Source: Metallibacterium scheffleri
GTDB lineage: Bacteria > Pseudomonadota > Gammaproteobacteria > Xanthomonadales > Rhodanobacteraceae
NCBI RefSeq assembly: GCF_002077135.1
Contig: NZ_LDOS01000002.1
Span: 1,451,865-1,515,864 of the forward strand
Direction: 5' to 3'
DNA: 64,000 nt
This document shows positions 15,822 through 27,616 of the stretch, in pieces; position 1 is the stretch's first letter; every line of letters begins with the position of its first letter. Below the pieces are notes generated by a model, which saw nothing but the letters and a program-made list of their open reading frames with translations, ran no database searches and was not told where the DNA came from. A program made the translations under genes and the position numbers.

Positions 15822-17144
15822 TCATCGAGATCGGCACGCCAAGGCATGGGCTTGGGTTAACGTGAAAAGCCCCTGCTGAGCGAAGTAGCTATTGGGCCAG
15901 CGCTGATGGTCCTCGCGGGTGTGACCGTGCCCACGCCGACCCTCGTATGCACGAAGGATAGAGCGCAGACGCCGGCGGATAAACCCGTCGAGCTTGCTGA
16001 AAGTGATCCGGTGGGCATGCCTGAAGTACTGGTACCAGCCCCGCAGCATCGGGTTGATCTGGCTGATGATGCTCGCCAGCGAACGCCCCTTGGTACGCGG
16101 CGTGTGCTGTCGAATTTTGTCCAGCATCGCGTTCCAGCTCTTCGTGCGTACCCGGCGTTGACCGGCCTCGAACCGATAGCCCAGAAACTCGAACCCGCGG
16201 CCTACCTGTCGGCAGTCGCCGACGTGGGTCTTGTCCGGGTGCAAGGTCAGCTCGTGGGCGTCCACCCACGTGCCAATCTCGGCCAGCGCACGTTGCGCCT
16301 CATCCGCGGTCTGACACAGCACCACGAAGTCATCGGCATAACGCACCATCCGATAGCCGCCTGCGGCCATCGTCTCGTCGAGCCCATGCAGGTAGATATT
16401 GGACAACAGCGGACTGATCACCGCACCCTGCGGCGTACCGCCCGTGGGGATCCAGCGTTCCAGTCCCGCCATCACTTCCTGCTTGAGCCACGATTCCAGC
16501 AAGCGCAGTACGCGGCCATCCGCGATCTGCTCGCGCACCCGCGCCATCAGACCGGCGTGCGGAATGCTGTCAAAGTAGCCGGCAAGGTCGGCATCCACCA
16601 CATGGCAATACCCCGCCCGCAGCAGTGCATCCACCTCCCGCAGCGCACGCTTGGCACCGCGGCCGGGCCGAAACCCGTAGCTGTGTGCGCAAAAGATCGA
16701 CTCGAAGATCGGCTCAATCACCAGCCGTACCGCCGTTTGCACCACGCGATCCTTCACCGTCGGTATCCCCAGTGGACGGGTTTGGCCCCGCCCTTTGGGA
16801 ATCTCGACCCGCCTGATCGCTTGGGGCCGGTACGTGTCACTGCGCAGCGCCCTCGCCAGCTCGTCGAGGTAGCGCTCGGCATGGGCCGCGAACGCGTCCA
16901 CACTTTGACGATCCACCCCGGCCGCTCCGCAATTGCGCACCACCCGTCCCCACGCCGCTTGCAGCGTCGCCGGACGCATCACCTTGTCCATCAGGCTGAA
17001 CCATTTTCCTCCCTTCACGCCGTTGTCCAGCGCTGCCAACATTCGGTCCGTCCATACCGAGGCTTCCACCCAACTCCAATCGCGAGTCTGGGTATCTTCA
17101 TCGTGCTTAGCCGTTACCGGCACTTGCGATGAGTTTGCGTGCAT
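15822..17144 (-). CDS. ltrA: Group II intron reverse transcriptase/maturase
   Basis: A 440-residue protein with RT motifs in order: IPKGRGQTRPLGIPTVKDRV, FCAHSYGFRPGRGAKRAL, DADLAGYFDSIPH, TGGTPQGAVISPLLSNIYL, the catalytic VRYADDFVVLC and HPDKTHVGD, then a maturase (X) domain with MLRGWYQYFRHAH. No HNH endonuclease domain follows, as in class C introns. It splices its host intron and copies it into new sites. An upstream in-frame TTG at 17153 exists; the ATG at 17144 is chosen. Confidence 0.93.
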   Translation of the reverse strand: MHANSSQVPVTAKHDEDTQTRDWSWVEASVWTDRMLAALDNGVKGGKWFSLMDKVMRPATLQAAWGRVVRNCGAAGVDRQSVDAFAAHAERYLDELARALRSDTYRPQAIRRVEIPKGRGQTRPLGIPTVKDRVVQTAVRLVIEPIFESIFCAHSYGFRPGRGAKRALREVDALLRAGYCHVVDADLAGYFDSIPHAGLMARVREQIADGRVLRLLESWLKQEVMAGLERWIPTGGTPQGAVISPLLSNIYLHGLDETMAAGGYRMVRYADDFVVLCQTADEAQRALAEIGTWVDAHELTLHPDKTHVGDCRQVGRGFEFLGYRFEAGQRRVRTKSWNAMLDKIRQHTPRTKGRSLASIISQINPMLRGWYQYFRHAHRITFSKLDGFIRRRLRSILRAYEGRRGHGHTREDHQRWPNSYFAQQGLFTLTQAHALACRSR

Positions 17145-17580
17145 CGTTCTCAACCTCCCGAATCCACCTTCCTGCCTCCCTTCCCTCCACGCGGTTTTGC
17201 TAGCCGCGCTTCGCGGACCTCAACTCAAGATCCTGCGGTACTACGAAGGCTCTGACTCCCGCACCCGTTCACATCGGGCGCGGGTCTCCCCGCTTACTGC
17301 ATCGCACCTTCCCAATGTTCCGTCCCCAACCACACGGTGTGCCCGATCATCGCTTTGACAGCCACCTCAGCGTGATCGGTGAGTTCCAGGCTTCGCCATG
17401 AATGAGCAGGCTCGCCGCAACACCCCGCCGAAACGGGTTCGCTTTACTACGGACCATCAGTTCGCTTCCGGTTGCTCTCCACCCCGCCTCTCAGCGACGC
17501 AGTTACCTTCAACTACAGGGCCTGTGGCTTGCCCCGACGCGGATTTGCACCGCGCTGATACGATGCCCTCACGGGCGCAC

Positions 17581-17647
17581 TCATCCCCGCGCAGGCGGGG
17601 ATCCAGTGACTTCAGCAAATGCTGGATCCCCGCCTGCGCGGGGATGA
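17581..17647. repeat. Inverted repeat hairpin flanking the intron
   Basis: The arms TCATCCCCGCGCAGGCGGGG (17581-17600, extending to ATCCAG) and its complement ending at 17647 form a perfect 26-bp stem around a 15-nt loop. It resembles the palindromic intergenic repeats with the core CCCCGCnnAGGCGGGG common in Proteobacteria. The intron starts at the very base of the stem. Related fragments (GTCATCCCCGCGC) occur at the other intron edge, 15676-15724. Confidence 0.85.
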
Positions 17648-17684
17648 CGACCGATCTTTTTCGATCGTTGGTCGCGGATTCGCA

Positions 17685-18284
17685 TCAGGCGAGCTCGCTG
17701 CGCATCTCGGCGCGTAGCGGCGGCGCGGCGCGCGCCCAGTCCGCGGCATCCAGCTCGAACCAGGCCAGCGGCTTCCCGGCATAGGACGGGTGCGCGAGCA
17801 CGCGCTCGCCGCGTCGATGCAGGCCGCACTTCAGCAGCACCTGCTGCGAGGCGCTGTTGTCGGGATCGGTGATCGCGGTGATCTGCCGCAGGCCGCGCAC
17901 GCTGAAACCGTAGTGCAGCAGCGCCCGACTCATCTCGGTGGCATAGCCATGACCCCAATACGGCCTGGCCAGCGCGTAGCCCACCTGGATGTGCGCCTCG
18001 CCACGGATATGGTTGAGCAGGTGCAGCCCCACCGCCGCGCCGCCGTCGCGCATGCAGGTCAGCCAGATGCCGAGACCCGGATATTCGTCGTAATACGCGA
18101 GGACACGCTCGCGCAGCATGATTTCGCATTCGTCGCGCGATTTCACCCCGCCGAGATACCGCGCCACGGCGGGATCGGCGTACAGGCCGTGCAGAAATCC
18201 GAAGTCGGCGGGCGTGAAACGCCGCAACGCCAGACGCGCGCTGCGCAGCCATGCGTGGGTGTCCTGCGGCCACGCGGTGTTCAT
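17685..18284 (-). CDS. GNAT-family N-acetyltransferase (RimJ/RimL type)
   Basis: A 199-residue protein with the RimJ/L layout: RSARLALRRFTPADFGFL at the start, VGLHLLNHIRGEAHIQVGYAL in the middle and the acetyl-CoA site GHGYATEMSRALLHYGF, then ITDPDNSASQQVLLKCGL. Members acetylate alpha-amino groups of ribosomal proteins or small molecules; the substrate here is unknown. The ATG at 18284 overlaps the rsuA stop (ATGA), so it is the last gene of the rsmC-rsuA-GNAT operon. That context suggests, weakly, a ribosomal target. Confidence 0.85.
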   Translation of the reverse strand: MNTAWPQDTHAWLRSARLALRRFTPADFGFLHGLYADPAVARYLGGVKSRDECEIMLRERVLAYYDEYPGLGIWLTCMRDGGAAVGLHLLNHIRGEAHIQVGYALARPYWGHGYATEMSRALLHYGFSVRGLRQITAITDPDNSASQQVLLKCGLHRRGERVLAHPSYAGKPLAWFELDAADWARAAPPLRAEMRSELA

Positions 18285-19030
18285 GCGCGGCTCTGCACGG
18301 ACGCGCGCGCGACGCCATCCGGCGCCGCGTCGGCAGCGAAGATGCGCGCGATCTCGTCGGCTGCCAGTGGCCGCCACGCGCCGGCCGCCAGATCGCCCAA
18401 CTGCAAGGCGCCAATGCCCTCGCGATGCAGGCCCAGCACATGGTTGCCGACCGCCGCGAACATGCGCCGCGCCTGGTGGTAGCGGCCTTCGCGCAAGGTC
18501 AGCACGGCGTGGCGCGGGTCCGCCACCCGCAGCGCGGCGGGCAGCAGCGGCGTGCGCTCGCCCTTGAGCAGCAGCGTGCCGCTGGCGAACAGCGCCGCCG
18601 CGTCCGCGCGCAGATCCTCGGCCAGTTCGACCCGATAGGTCTTCGGCACGTGTCGGCGCGGGCTGATGATCCGCTGCAGCAGCGCGCCATCATCGGTCAG
18701 CAACAGCAGACCGCTGGTGTCGCGATCCAGCCGCCCGACGCTCGACAGCGGCGGCTTGCGCATGCGGTAGCGCGGCGGCAACAGCGTGTAGACCAGCGGC
18801 CCGGCGTCGTCATGCGAGCAGGTGACGCCGCGCGGTTTGTGCAGCATCAGCACCAGCCCATGCGCGGGATCGAGCGGCTGGCCATCGATGCGCACCTCGG
18901 CGTGGACGCTGACGGTATCCGCAACCAGCGGCGCGCCGTGTGCATCGGTGACACGCCCTGCCGCGATCAGCGCCTGCACCTCGCGGCGGCTGCCATAACC
19001 GAGGTTGGCCAACGTGCGCAGCAGGCTCAT
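18281..19030 (-). CDS. rsuA: Ribosomal small-subunit pseudouridine synthase (RsuA-like)
   Basis: A 249-residue protein with an N-terminal S4-like domain (SLLRTLANLGYGSRREVQAL) and the RsuA/RluE catalytic core SSVGRLDRDTSGLLLLTDDG, whose Asp attacks uracil, followed by KTYRVEL and GRYHQARRMFAAVG. RsuA converts U516 of 16S rRNA to pseudouridine; the RluE/RluF relatives act on 23S, so the exact target is inferred from overall resemblance. It overlaps rsmC by ATGA, joining two rRNA-modifying enzymes in one operon. Confidence 0.85.
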   Translation of the reverse strand: MSLLRTLANLGYGSRREVQALIAAGRVTDAHGAPLVADTVSVHAEVRIDGQPLDPAHGLVLMLHKPRGVTCSHDDAGPLVYTLLPPRYRMRKPPLSSVGRLDRDTSGLLLLTDDGALLQRIISPRRHVPKTYRVELAEDLRADAAALFASGTLLLKGERTPLLPAALRVADPRHAVLTLREGRYHQARRMFAAVGNHVLGLHREGIGALQLGDLAAGAWRPLAADEIARIFAADAAPDGVARASVQSRA

Positions 19031-20073
19031 GCGCGCGGTCCGCTGGCGCGCAACACCTTGTAGCCCTGCGCTTGGGCGACAACCTCGACCTGCGTGAAGT
19101 GCGCCGTCAGCGTCGCTTCGTAGGGCAAATGCCGATTGGCCACCAGCCAGAACTGTCCTGGCGCGTGCAGCGCAGCGGCCGCCGCGGCGATGAACGCCCG
19201 CCCCAGCTCCGGGCGATCGGCGCGGTCGATGTGAAACGGCGGATTGCTGATGATCGCGTCGTAGCGGCGCGGCAGGCCATGGGTGACGTCGTGCCAGTGC
19301 AGCGCGATGTGCGCCGGATGGCCGCTGCGCGCAAGGTTGACGCGCGCCGGCTCGAGCGCGCGCGCGTCGGCCTCGTACAGATCCAGTTCGGCGATCCCCG
19401 CGCAGCGCCGCAGCAAGGCGCTGGACAGATAGCCCCAGCCGGCGCCCAGATCGGCCACGGCACCGCGCAGCGTGGCCGGCAGTTGCGCCGCCAGCAGTTG
19501 CGATCCGGGGTCGATGCGGTCCCAGGCGAACAGGCCGGGACGGCTGCAGTAGCCCGCCGGGTTGTCGCGCGGCGCATCCAGCGCGCGCCACTCGGCGCAC
19601 AGCGCATGGTCGATGTGCGCGGCGCGCAGCGGCGCCGTCCACACCGCGCGGCAATGGTGCTTGCTCAGCGTGGACACCGGCCCGGCCAGCGCGGCGAGGT
19701 CGTTTTGCAGGCTGCGCGCGCCCTCGTCGTTGTTCGCGGCCAGCAGCACCTGCGCATCCTCGGCGCAGTGCGCGACGGCTCGTGCCAACAGCGCGCGCGC
19801 GGCCTGGCGCTGGCGCGGCGGCAGCAGCAGCACGCGCGCATGGCGCGCGCCATCGGGTACCGGCGCGACGCCGCAACCCTGTGCCTGCAGCGCATCCGCG
19901 TGCGGCTTGAAGTCCTGCGCGTACTGCCATGCCGGTTGCGCGGCCGCCGGCAGCCACGCACTGCTGCGCGCGCCCAGAAACAGCACCGGCGCCGGCGTGG
20001 GCAATGGCGGTAACTGCGCCCAGGCAAGACCCAGCACGGCGGCGGCGGGATCGTCGATCAGCATGCGTGGCAC
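19027..20073 (-). CDS. rsmC: 16S rRNA (guanine-N2) methyltransferase, RsmC-like
   Basis: A 348-residue protein made of two class I methyltransferase domains; the first is degenerate and the C-terminal one is active. The SAM-binding motif is VADLGAGWGYLSSALL and the guanine-N2 catalytic motif is IISNPPFHI. RsmC methylates G1207 in 16S rRNA. The alternative start MLIDDP lies three codons in. It is the first gene of a translation-coupled operon with rsuA and a GNAT gene. Confidence 0.88.
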   Translation of the reverse strand: MPRMLIDDPAAAVLGLAWAQLPPLPTPAPVLFLGARSSAWLPAAAQPAWQYAQDFKPHADALQAQGCGVAPVPDGARHARVLLLPPRQRQAARALLARAVAHCAEDAQVLLAANNDEGARSLQNDLAALAGPVSTLSKHHCRAVWTAPLRAAHIDHALCAEWRALDAPRDNPAGYCSRPGLFAWDRIDPGSQLLAAQLPATLRGAVADLGAGWGYLSSALLRRCAGIAELDLYEADARALEPARVNLARSGHPAHIALHWHDVTHGLPRRYDAIISNPPFHIDRADRPELGRAFIAAAAAALHAPGQFWLVANRHLPYEATLTAHFTQVEVVAQAQGYKVLRASGPRA

Positions 20074-20257
20074 GAGTGGTGGTCAATCCGGCAGACAGGC
20101 TGGAAGTGTAAATGCGCGCGGGCTCGCGGCGAGCGCGGATTGCCCACATGCAGGACTTCTGCCCCGTTGTTCGCGCGACGCGCGGAAGCGATAGGCATGA
20201 CCCGCGAACACATCGCAGCGGGCAGCGGCATCCCGCCGCCCGCTCAGCCGCGGCGTG

Positions 20258-20974
20258 TCAGCGGTGGATGCCGTGGTGCAGCCGCGCCGGCTGCGCGCGT
20301 GGCCGCGCGACAGCGCAGCAAGCGCGCGGCGGCGCCACGGACCGGGCCTGGGGCGTTGCGGGTGTCGCCGCTGCGAACGGATCCCGTCGCGGCGCTGCGC
20401 GCATGCTCGATGGCCGCATGGTCGGCGCCGCGCCGAAGCGCGGCATGGCGGCCAGCGGCCTATCGAACCGAGGCCGGGAATCCGGCCGCGATGGCGTGTG
20501 CTCGCGCCAGTGCGCCAGTGGGCTGGGCGGCTGCCAGGCCACGGCGCCAGCGACCTTGCCATTGAGCGCGAACGCACGCGTCGTCGTCGTTGCCGCCGGC
20601 CGCGGAGCGACCCGGAAAGGCGTCGCAAACAGCCCACCGAGCGTAACCTGGACGTCCGGCAGTCGTCGCCGCGAACGGTAGAAGATGGGAATCGTCCAGC
20701 CGCTGCCCGCGGGCGCAGTGCAATCGGGAACATCGATAAAGAACCCGTGCGCGCCCGCTCTCGCATTGGTGATGTACAGGCCGCCCCATGCATCCGGATG
20801 CGACAACACGCTGCACGGCATGTCGTTCAACAGGGCGACGTTCTTGGGCCGGGTGTCGTACCGGTAGGAAAACCAGTGCGCCCATGGAGTGCGATCCGAC
20901 CACGCTGGCGCGGCCTGCGCGACCGCGGCGGTCATTGCGATCAACACGAACGCGAGGCTGGCCTGCAAGCGCAT
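20258..20974 (-). CDS. Exported protein of unknown function with basic C-terminal region
   Basis: A 238-residue protein starting MRLQASLAFVLIAMTAAVAQA, a clear signal peptide. The mature N-terminal half (HWFSYRYDTRPKNVALLNDM, LYITNARAGAHGFFIDVPDC) looks like a folded beta-rich domain. After about residue 135 it becomes rich in Arg, Pro and Ala and looks disordered. Two cysteines in the N-terminal half could pair. I do not recognise the family, and the far C-terminus could be over-extended. Confidence 0.55.
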   Translation of the reverse strand: MRLQASLAFVLIAMTAAVAQAAPAWSDRTPWAHWFSYRYDTRPKNVALLNDMPCSVLSHPDAWGGLYITNARAGAHGFFIDVPDCTAPAGSGWTIPIFYRSRRRLPDVQVTLGGLFATPFRVAPRPAATTTTRAFALNGKVAGAVAWQPPSPLAHWREHTPSRPDSRPRFDRPLAAMPRFGAAPTMRPSSMRAAPRRDPFAAATPATPQARSVAPPRACCAVARPRAQPARLHHGIHR

Positions 20975-21283
20975 GATGCATCTCCCGGCGAGGGATTGGC
21001 GCGGCGCTGGAGAACCGCGCACGCCGACTGTAGGCACCGCCGGGCGGGCGCCACAACCCGCGATCGCATCAATTCGCGGTAATGTCGCGGCGCCGCACGC
21101 GTCACGATCCACCCGCCACGCGGGGCAGCGCGGCACGCATCACGACGCGTGCTCGTGTCGCGCCGGGCAGGCAGGCCCCGCAATCCGGTGCAAGCCACGC
21201 CGACCGGCCCCGCACGACATGGGTTGGGCGCGCACCCCGACGTCATCACTTGCCCAGCCCCGGGATGTGCCGCGGACCGTGTA
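20975..21283. other. Intergenic stretch without recognised gene
   Basis: The 309 bp between the exported-protein start and the RIO kinase stop contain only short shadow frames. I see no strong terminator, tRNA or repeat. It should hold the promoter of the exported-protein gene. Confidence 0.4.
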
Positions 21284-22141
21284 TCAATCGCTGGCGTTGG
21301 CCGCCTCGCGGCCTTGCTGGCGGATGATGGCTTCCTGCCGCGCATCGTTGATCGCGGCCATGATGTCATCGACATCGGCGCGGTGCGTGTCGTCGGCAAA
21401 CGCGCCGGACAACTCGCTGTCGGGGCGCAATCGCCCCTGTTCGAACAGCGCCCACATCTCCTCGCCGTAGCGCGTACGCAGCAGCTCGGGCGCGAATTGT
21501 CCGAGCGTGTTGGCAAGGTTGCCGACATCGCGCAGCAGCATGGCGCGCGCGGCGTTGTTGCCGGCGGCGCTGACTACCTGCGGCAGATCGATGATCACCG
21601 GGCCATCCGCCGCGACCAGCACGTTGTATTCCGACAGGTCGCCATGGATCAGGCCCAGGCACAGCATGCGTACCACCTGCTGCAGCAGGAACCGGTGGAA
21701 AGCGCGCGCCTGCGCCGGCTCGAGATCGACCTCGCCCAGACGCGGCGCCGCGCGGCCCTCGGCATCGGTGACCAGCTCCATCACCAGCACGCCGTTGAAA
21801 AATCCGTACGGTTGCGGCACGCGCACGCCGGCCGCGGCCAGTTGGTACAGCGCATCGACCTCGGTGTTTTTCCAGTCGTTTTCCTGCTGCTTGCGGCCGA
21901 ACCGGGTGGCCTTGCCGATCGCGCGCGCCTCGCGGCTGCCGCGCACCTTGCGCCCTTCCTGATACTGCACGCGCGCCTGAAAACTGCGTTGCGCCAGGTC
22001 CTTGTAGACCTTCGCGCAGCGCACCATGTCACCGCTGCGCACCACGTACACCGATGCTTCCTTGCCGCTCTTCAGCGGCCGGATCACCGCGTCGATGATG
22101 CCGTCGTCGATCAGCGCCTGCAGTCCTTGGGGAGTCTTCAT
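21284..22141 (-). CDS. RIO-family serine protein kinase
   Basis: A 285-residue RIO1-like kinase. The phosphate-binding loop is SGKEASVYVV, the ATP-anchoring Lys is in RCAKVYKDL, the catalytic loop is LIHGDLSEYNVLV and the metal-binding Asp is in VIIDLPQ. Bacterial RIO proteins are uncharacterised for the most part, although the archaeal and eukaryotic ones act in ribosome maturation. The ATG at 22141 (MKTPQGLQAL) is chosen over an upstream frame reaching 22276. Confidence 0.9.
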   Translation of the reverse strand: MKTPQGLQALIDDGIIDAVIRPLKSGKEASVYVVRSGDMVRCAKVYKDLAQRSFQARVQYQEGRKVRGSREARAIGKATRFGRKQQENDWKNTEVDALYQLAAAGVRVPQPYGFFNGVLVMELVTDAEGRAAPRLGEVDLEPAQARAFHRFLLQQVVRMLCLGLIHGDLSEYNVLVAADGPVIIDLPQVVSAAGNNAARAMLLRDVGNLANTLGQFAPELLRTRYGEEMWALFEQGRLRPDSELSGAFADDTHRADVDDIMAAINDARQEAIIRQQGREAANASD

Positions 22142-22338
22142 GGGTTCCGGAGTTTTGCGGTGCAGGCTCGCGCGCGGCACCGCAGGATGAGGGGCATCGA
22201 GCCGGGCGCGGTCGCGGCGCACGGCAGACAAACGCCACAGTTTACCCGTGCTTGGATCGTATGTTGCGCGCGCCACGCGTCGGCGCGACGCTGGACCCGT
22301 CAGCGCGGCACATTGCCGCAGGTTTTGTCATGCTGCGG

Positions 22339-22371
22339 CGCATTAACAATTTAACAGTATCTAATATTACG
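22339..22371 (+). promoter_or_regulatory. AT-rich promoter-like stretch upstream of TonB-dependent receptor
   Basis: The run CATTAACAATTTAACAGTAT followed by CTAATATTAC stands out in GC-rich DNA and ends 35 bp before the receptor start. TTAACA and TAATAT hexamers are present, but no pair has good spacing, so exact boxes are not called. Confidence 0.35.
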
Positions 22372-22405
22372 CTGCGCGCCTTTGCCCACCACCCAGGGGA
22401 ATCGC

Positions 22406-24667
<2,262 letters not shown>

Positions 24668-24716
24668 GCCGGGGTTCGCGCCGCAACCGCCTGAGCCGGA
24701 TGTTGTCATCCGACTC

Positions 24717-25418
<702 letters not shown>

Positions 25419-25458
25419 TGCGCCTGCCCCCGCGTGCGACACCGCAGCACGGGCCCGC

Positions 25459-25650
25459 TCAATCCGGCGCATGCGCCTGCGGATGTCGTGCCAGCCACGC
25501 CGCGAGCTGCAGCCGGTAGCGCGCGAGCGCCTGTTCATGCAGATCGAAAACGCACAGGGTGCAACCACCGCCACAGCAATCGCCGGGCTCCGGCGCGGCC
25601 GGCGGCTGCGGACGCGGGTCGTCGGGAGGCACGGATTCTTCGCCGGACAT
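25459..25650 (-). CDS. Small oxidoreductase-like-domain protein (CCGxGC motif)
   Basis: A 63-residue protein. After a proline-rich start (PPDDPRPQPPAAPEPG) it has CCGGGCTLCVFDLHEQALARY, the cysteine signature of the short oxidoreductase-like domain found in small proteobacterial proteins. Its four cysteines could bind a metal or Fe-S cluster; the biochemical role is unknown. It begins 8 bp after the amidase stop codon and is probably cotranscribed with it. Confidence 0.75.
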   Translation of the reverse strand: MSGEESVPPDDPRPQPPAAPEPGDCCGGGCTLCVFDLHEQALARYRLQLAAWLARHPQAHAPD

Positions 25651-25658
25651 GGCCGCGC

Positions 25659-27068
25659 TCAACATCGCGGATCGATGGGCGTGGGCATCGCCGCGGCGCG
25701 CTCGATGCATTCGGCGGCATCCAGGCACAAATCCTCGCGGTAGCGCGCGCCGATCAACTGCACACCTTGCGGCAAACCCTGCGCCACGCCCACCGGCACC
25801 GCCACCGCGGGCAGCCCGAGCAGGTTGACACCGACACTGAGCGCCATCGATTGCATCAGCGCGCGCACGGCATCGACGCCGGCCAGATCGAAACCCACCG
25901 CGAACGGCGGCTGCGTGCTCACCGGCGCCAGCAGCAAAGGACAATCCTGCTGGAACAAGGCCCAGGCCCGCGCGATCTGGTTGCGCCGCGCCAACGCCTC
26001 GATGTAGCCGGGCAACGTCGACGCCGGCACCAGTTGCATGAAGTCATCGACGAAGCGCTGCGTATCCGGCGAGGTCAATGCGTGGACCGCCGGCAGCAGC
26101 GTGCTGCGCACATCGGCGGCGATGATGCGCATATAAGTCTCGAGCATGTCCTGCACCTGCGGCGGTGCGATCTCCTCGACGTCATAGCCCGCCTGCTGCA
26201 AGCACCGTGCGGCCTTGCGCACACCCTCGGCCACCTGCACATGCACGCCGCTGGCGCCAGGATCGACGCACACCGCGACCTTGATCGGCGCGCGCGGCGG
26301 CGGCCCCGCCAGCGGCGCCGGCACCCACCACGGATCGCGCGCGTCCGCGGCGCTCATCAGCGTGAACGCCAGGCGCAGATCACGCACGTGCCGTGCCATG
26401 GGGCCGTGCACCGAGAACATCTGAAAACTCAGCGGCGGCTCCACCGGCGTCGGCGGCGCCGCGCGCGCGACGCGTCCCAGCGTCGGACGCAGCGCGGCCA
26501 CCCCGCAGCACAGCGCCGGATAGCGCAACGAGCCGCCGAAATCATTGCCCAGCCCCAGTGGTGTCATGCCGGTGGCCAGCGCGATGGCCTCACCGCCGCT
26601 GGAACCACCCGGCGTCACCCGCGCGTCCCATGGATTGATGCTGGCGCCGTGCAGGGAACTGTCGGTGTGCCAGCGGAAACCGAAGTCGGGCATGTTGCCG
26701 CGCGCCAGTGGAATGGCGCCTGCGCCGCGCAGCTGCGCGACGTGCGGCGCGTCGCGGAGCGGCACGGCCTCGCGCAGCGCCGGCACGCCGGATGTGGTGG
26801 CCGATCCGGCCAGATCGATATTGGGCTTCACGGTAAATGGAACGCCATGCAGCGGCCCGACGGGGGCGCCCTGCGCCAGCGCGCGGTCAGCCTGCGCCGC
26901 CGCTTGCAGCGCCGCATCGCGCAAGACCTCGGACAGCGCGTTGACGCGTGGGTCGACCGCGTCGATGCGCTGCAAGTGCGCCTGCACCACCTCGGTGCTG
27001 GATACCGCGCGCGTGCGGATCGCCTGCGCCAGATCCTCCAGCGAGCCACGCCACAACTCGTTCGCCAA
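25659..27068 (-). CDS. Amidase-signature-family hydrolase
   Basis: About 469 residues with the amidase signature triad: Lys in FTVKPNIDLAG, the cis-Ser in TPGGSSGGEAIA and the nucleophile Ser in NDFGGSLRYPA. These enzymes hydrolyse amides, and some act in Glu-tRNA(Gln) amidation, but this is not an evident GatA. No good ATG stands near the family's normal start: a TTG at 27068 with GGAG seven bases upstream gives LANELWRGSLEDLAQAIR, which aligns with typical N-termini. The next in-frame ATG upstream is at 27149. Confidence 0.85.
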   Translation of the reverse strand: MANELWRGSLEDLAQAIRTRAVSSTEVVQAHLQRIDAVDPRVNALSEVLRDAALQAAAQADRALAQGAPVGPLHGVPFTVKPNIDLAGSATTSGVPALREAVPLRDAPHVAQLRGAGAIPLARGNMPDFGFRWHTDSSLHGASINPWDARVTPGGSSGGEAIALATGMTPLGLGNDFGGSLRYPALCCGVAALRPTLGRVARAAPPTPVEPPLSFQMFSVHGPMARHVRDLRLAFTLMSAADARDPWWVPAPLAGPPPRAPIKVAVCVDPGASGVHVQVAEGVRKAARCLQQAGYDVEEIAPPQVQDMLETYMRIIAADVRSTLLPAVHALTSPDTQRFVDDFMQLVPASTLPGYIEALARRNQIARAWALFQQDCPLLLAPVSTQPPFAVGFDLAGVDAVRALMQSMALSVGVNLLGLPAVAVPVGVAQGLPQGVQLIGARYREDLCLDAAECIERAAAMPTPIDPRC

Positions 27069-27309
27069 CGCACGACTCCATGACTGAAGATCGAGAGTGT
27101 GCCGCAGCACGCCGCGCGTGGCGACCGCGAACACGCCATATGGAGGCATCGGCAGACGGCCATGGTGCACCCGCACATGAAATCCCCCTGCCTGCGGCAT
27201 AGCATCGCAGGCGCAGCCACGGCCCGCCGCGGCACTGCGCAACCCGGTGCCATCACCCGCCATCCCGAGTGCTGCCCGCCCACGCAAACCAGACAACAGG
27301 GGAGTCATC

Positions 27310-27612
27310 ATGAGTTTTTTCGAGCCCAGCACCGTCATCAGTCTGGCCGCGATCGTGGTCATGCTCGTCTGTCTGGCGCAGGTTCTGCGCCTCGGCAAAT
27401 CGGTGCCCGGCGGCATCGTCGGGCGCACCTGGAAACAGCTCACCGGATTGGTGGTGTTATTCACCATCGGCTATCTGCTGACGCCGTTTTTCCCGCTGCT
27501 GCCGCAAGCGATCGTCAACCCGCTGGTGTCGCTGATTTTCCTGTTTGGCGCGGTGTACGTGCTGATCACGGTACGCCTGATCCATCGCGTCATCAGCGAA
27601 CTGGCCGGCTGA
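27310..27612 (+). CDS. Small membrane protein of unknown function
   Basis: A 100-residue protein with three hydrophobic helices (STVISLAAIVVMLVCLAQVL, LTGLVVLFTIGYLLTPFFPL, LVSLIFLFGAVYVLITVRLI). GGGGAG precedes the ATG at 27310. It begins a two-gene unit; the next gene starts 5 bp after its stop. The family is not recognised. Confidence 0.75.
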   Translation: MSFFEPSTVISLAAIVVMLVCLAQVLRLGKSVPGGIVGRTWKQLTGLVVLFTIGYLLTPFFPLLPQAIVNPLVSLIFLFGAVYVLITVRLIHRVISELAG

Positions 27613-27616
27613 TCCG

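Larger units (their letters stand above)
15737..17580 (-). mobile_element. Group II intron (bacterial class C type)
   Basis: The element is about 1.84 kb. On the minus strand it begins GTGCGCCCGTGAGGGC at 17580, fitting the GUGYG 5' consensus, and ends near CCCCTAT at about 15737 (3' boundary uncertain by a few bases). A 440-residue reverse transcriptase lies inside, and a canonical domain V hairpin is at 15772-15804. Its 5' exon is a strong hairpin (17581-17647). Class C introns characteristically insert just after stem-loops or terminators, and this one does. No gene is interrupted. Confidence 0.88.
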
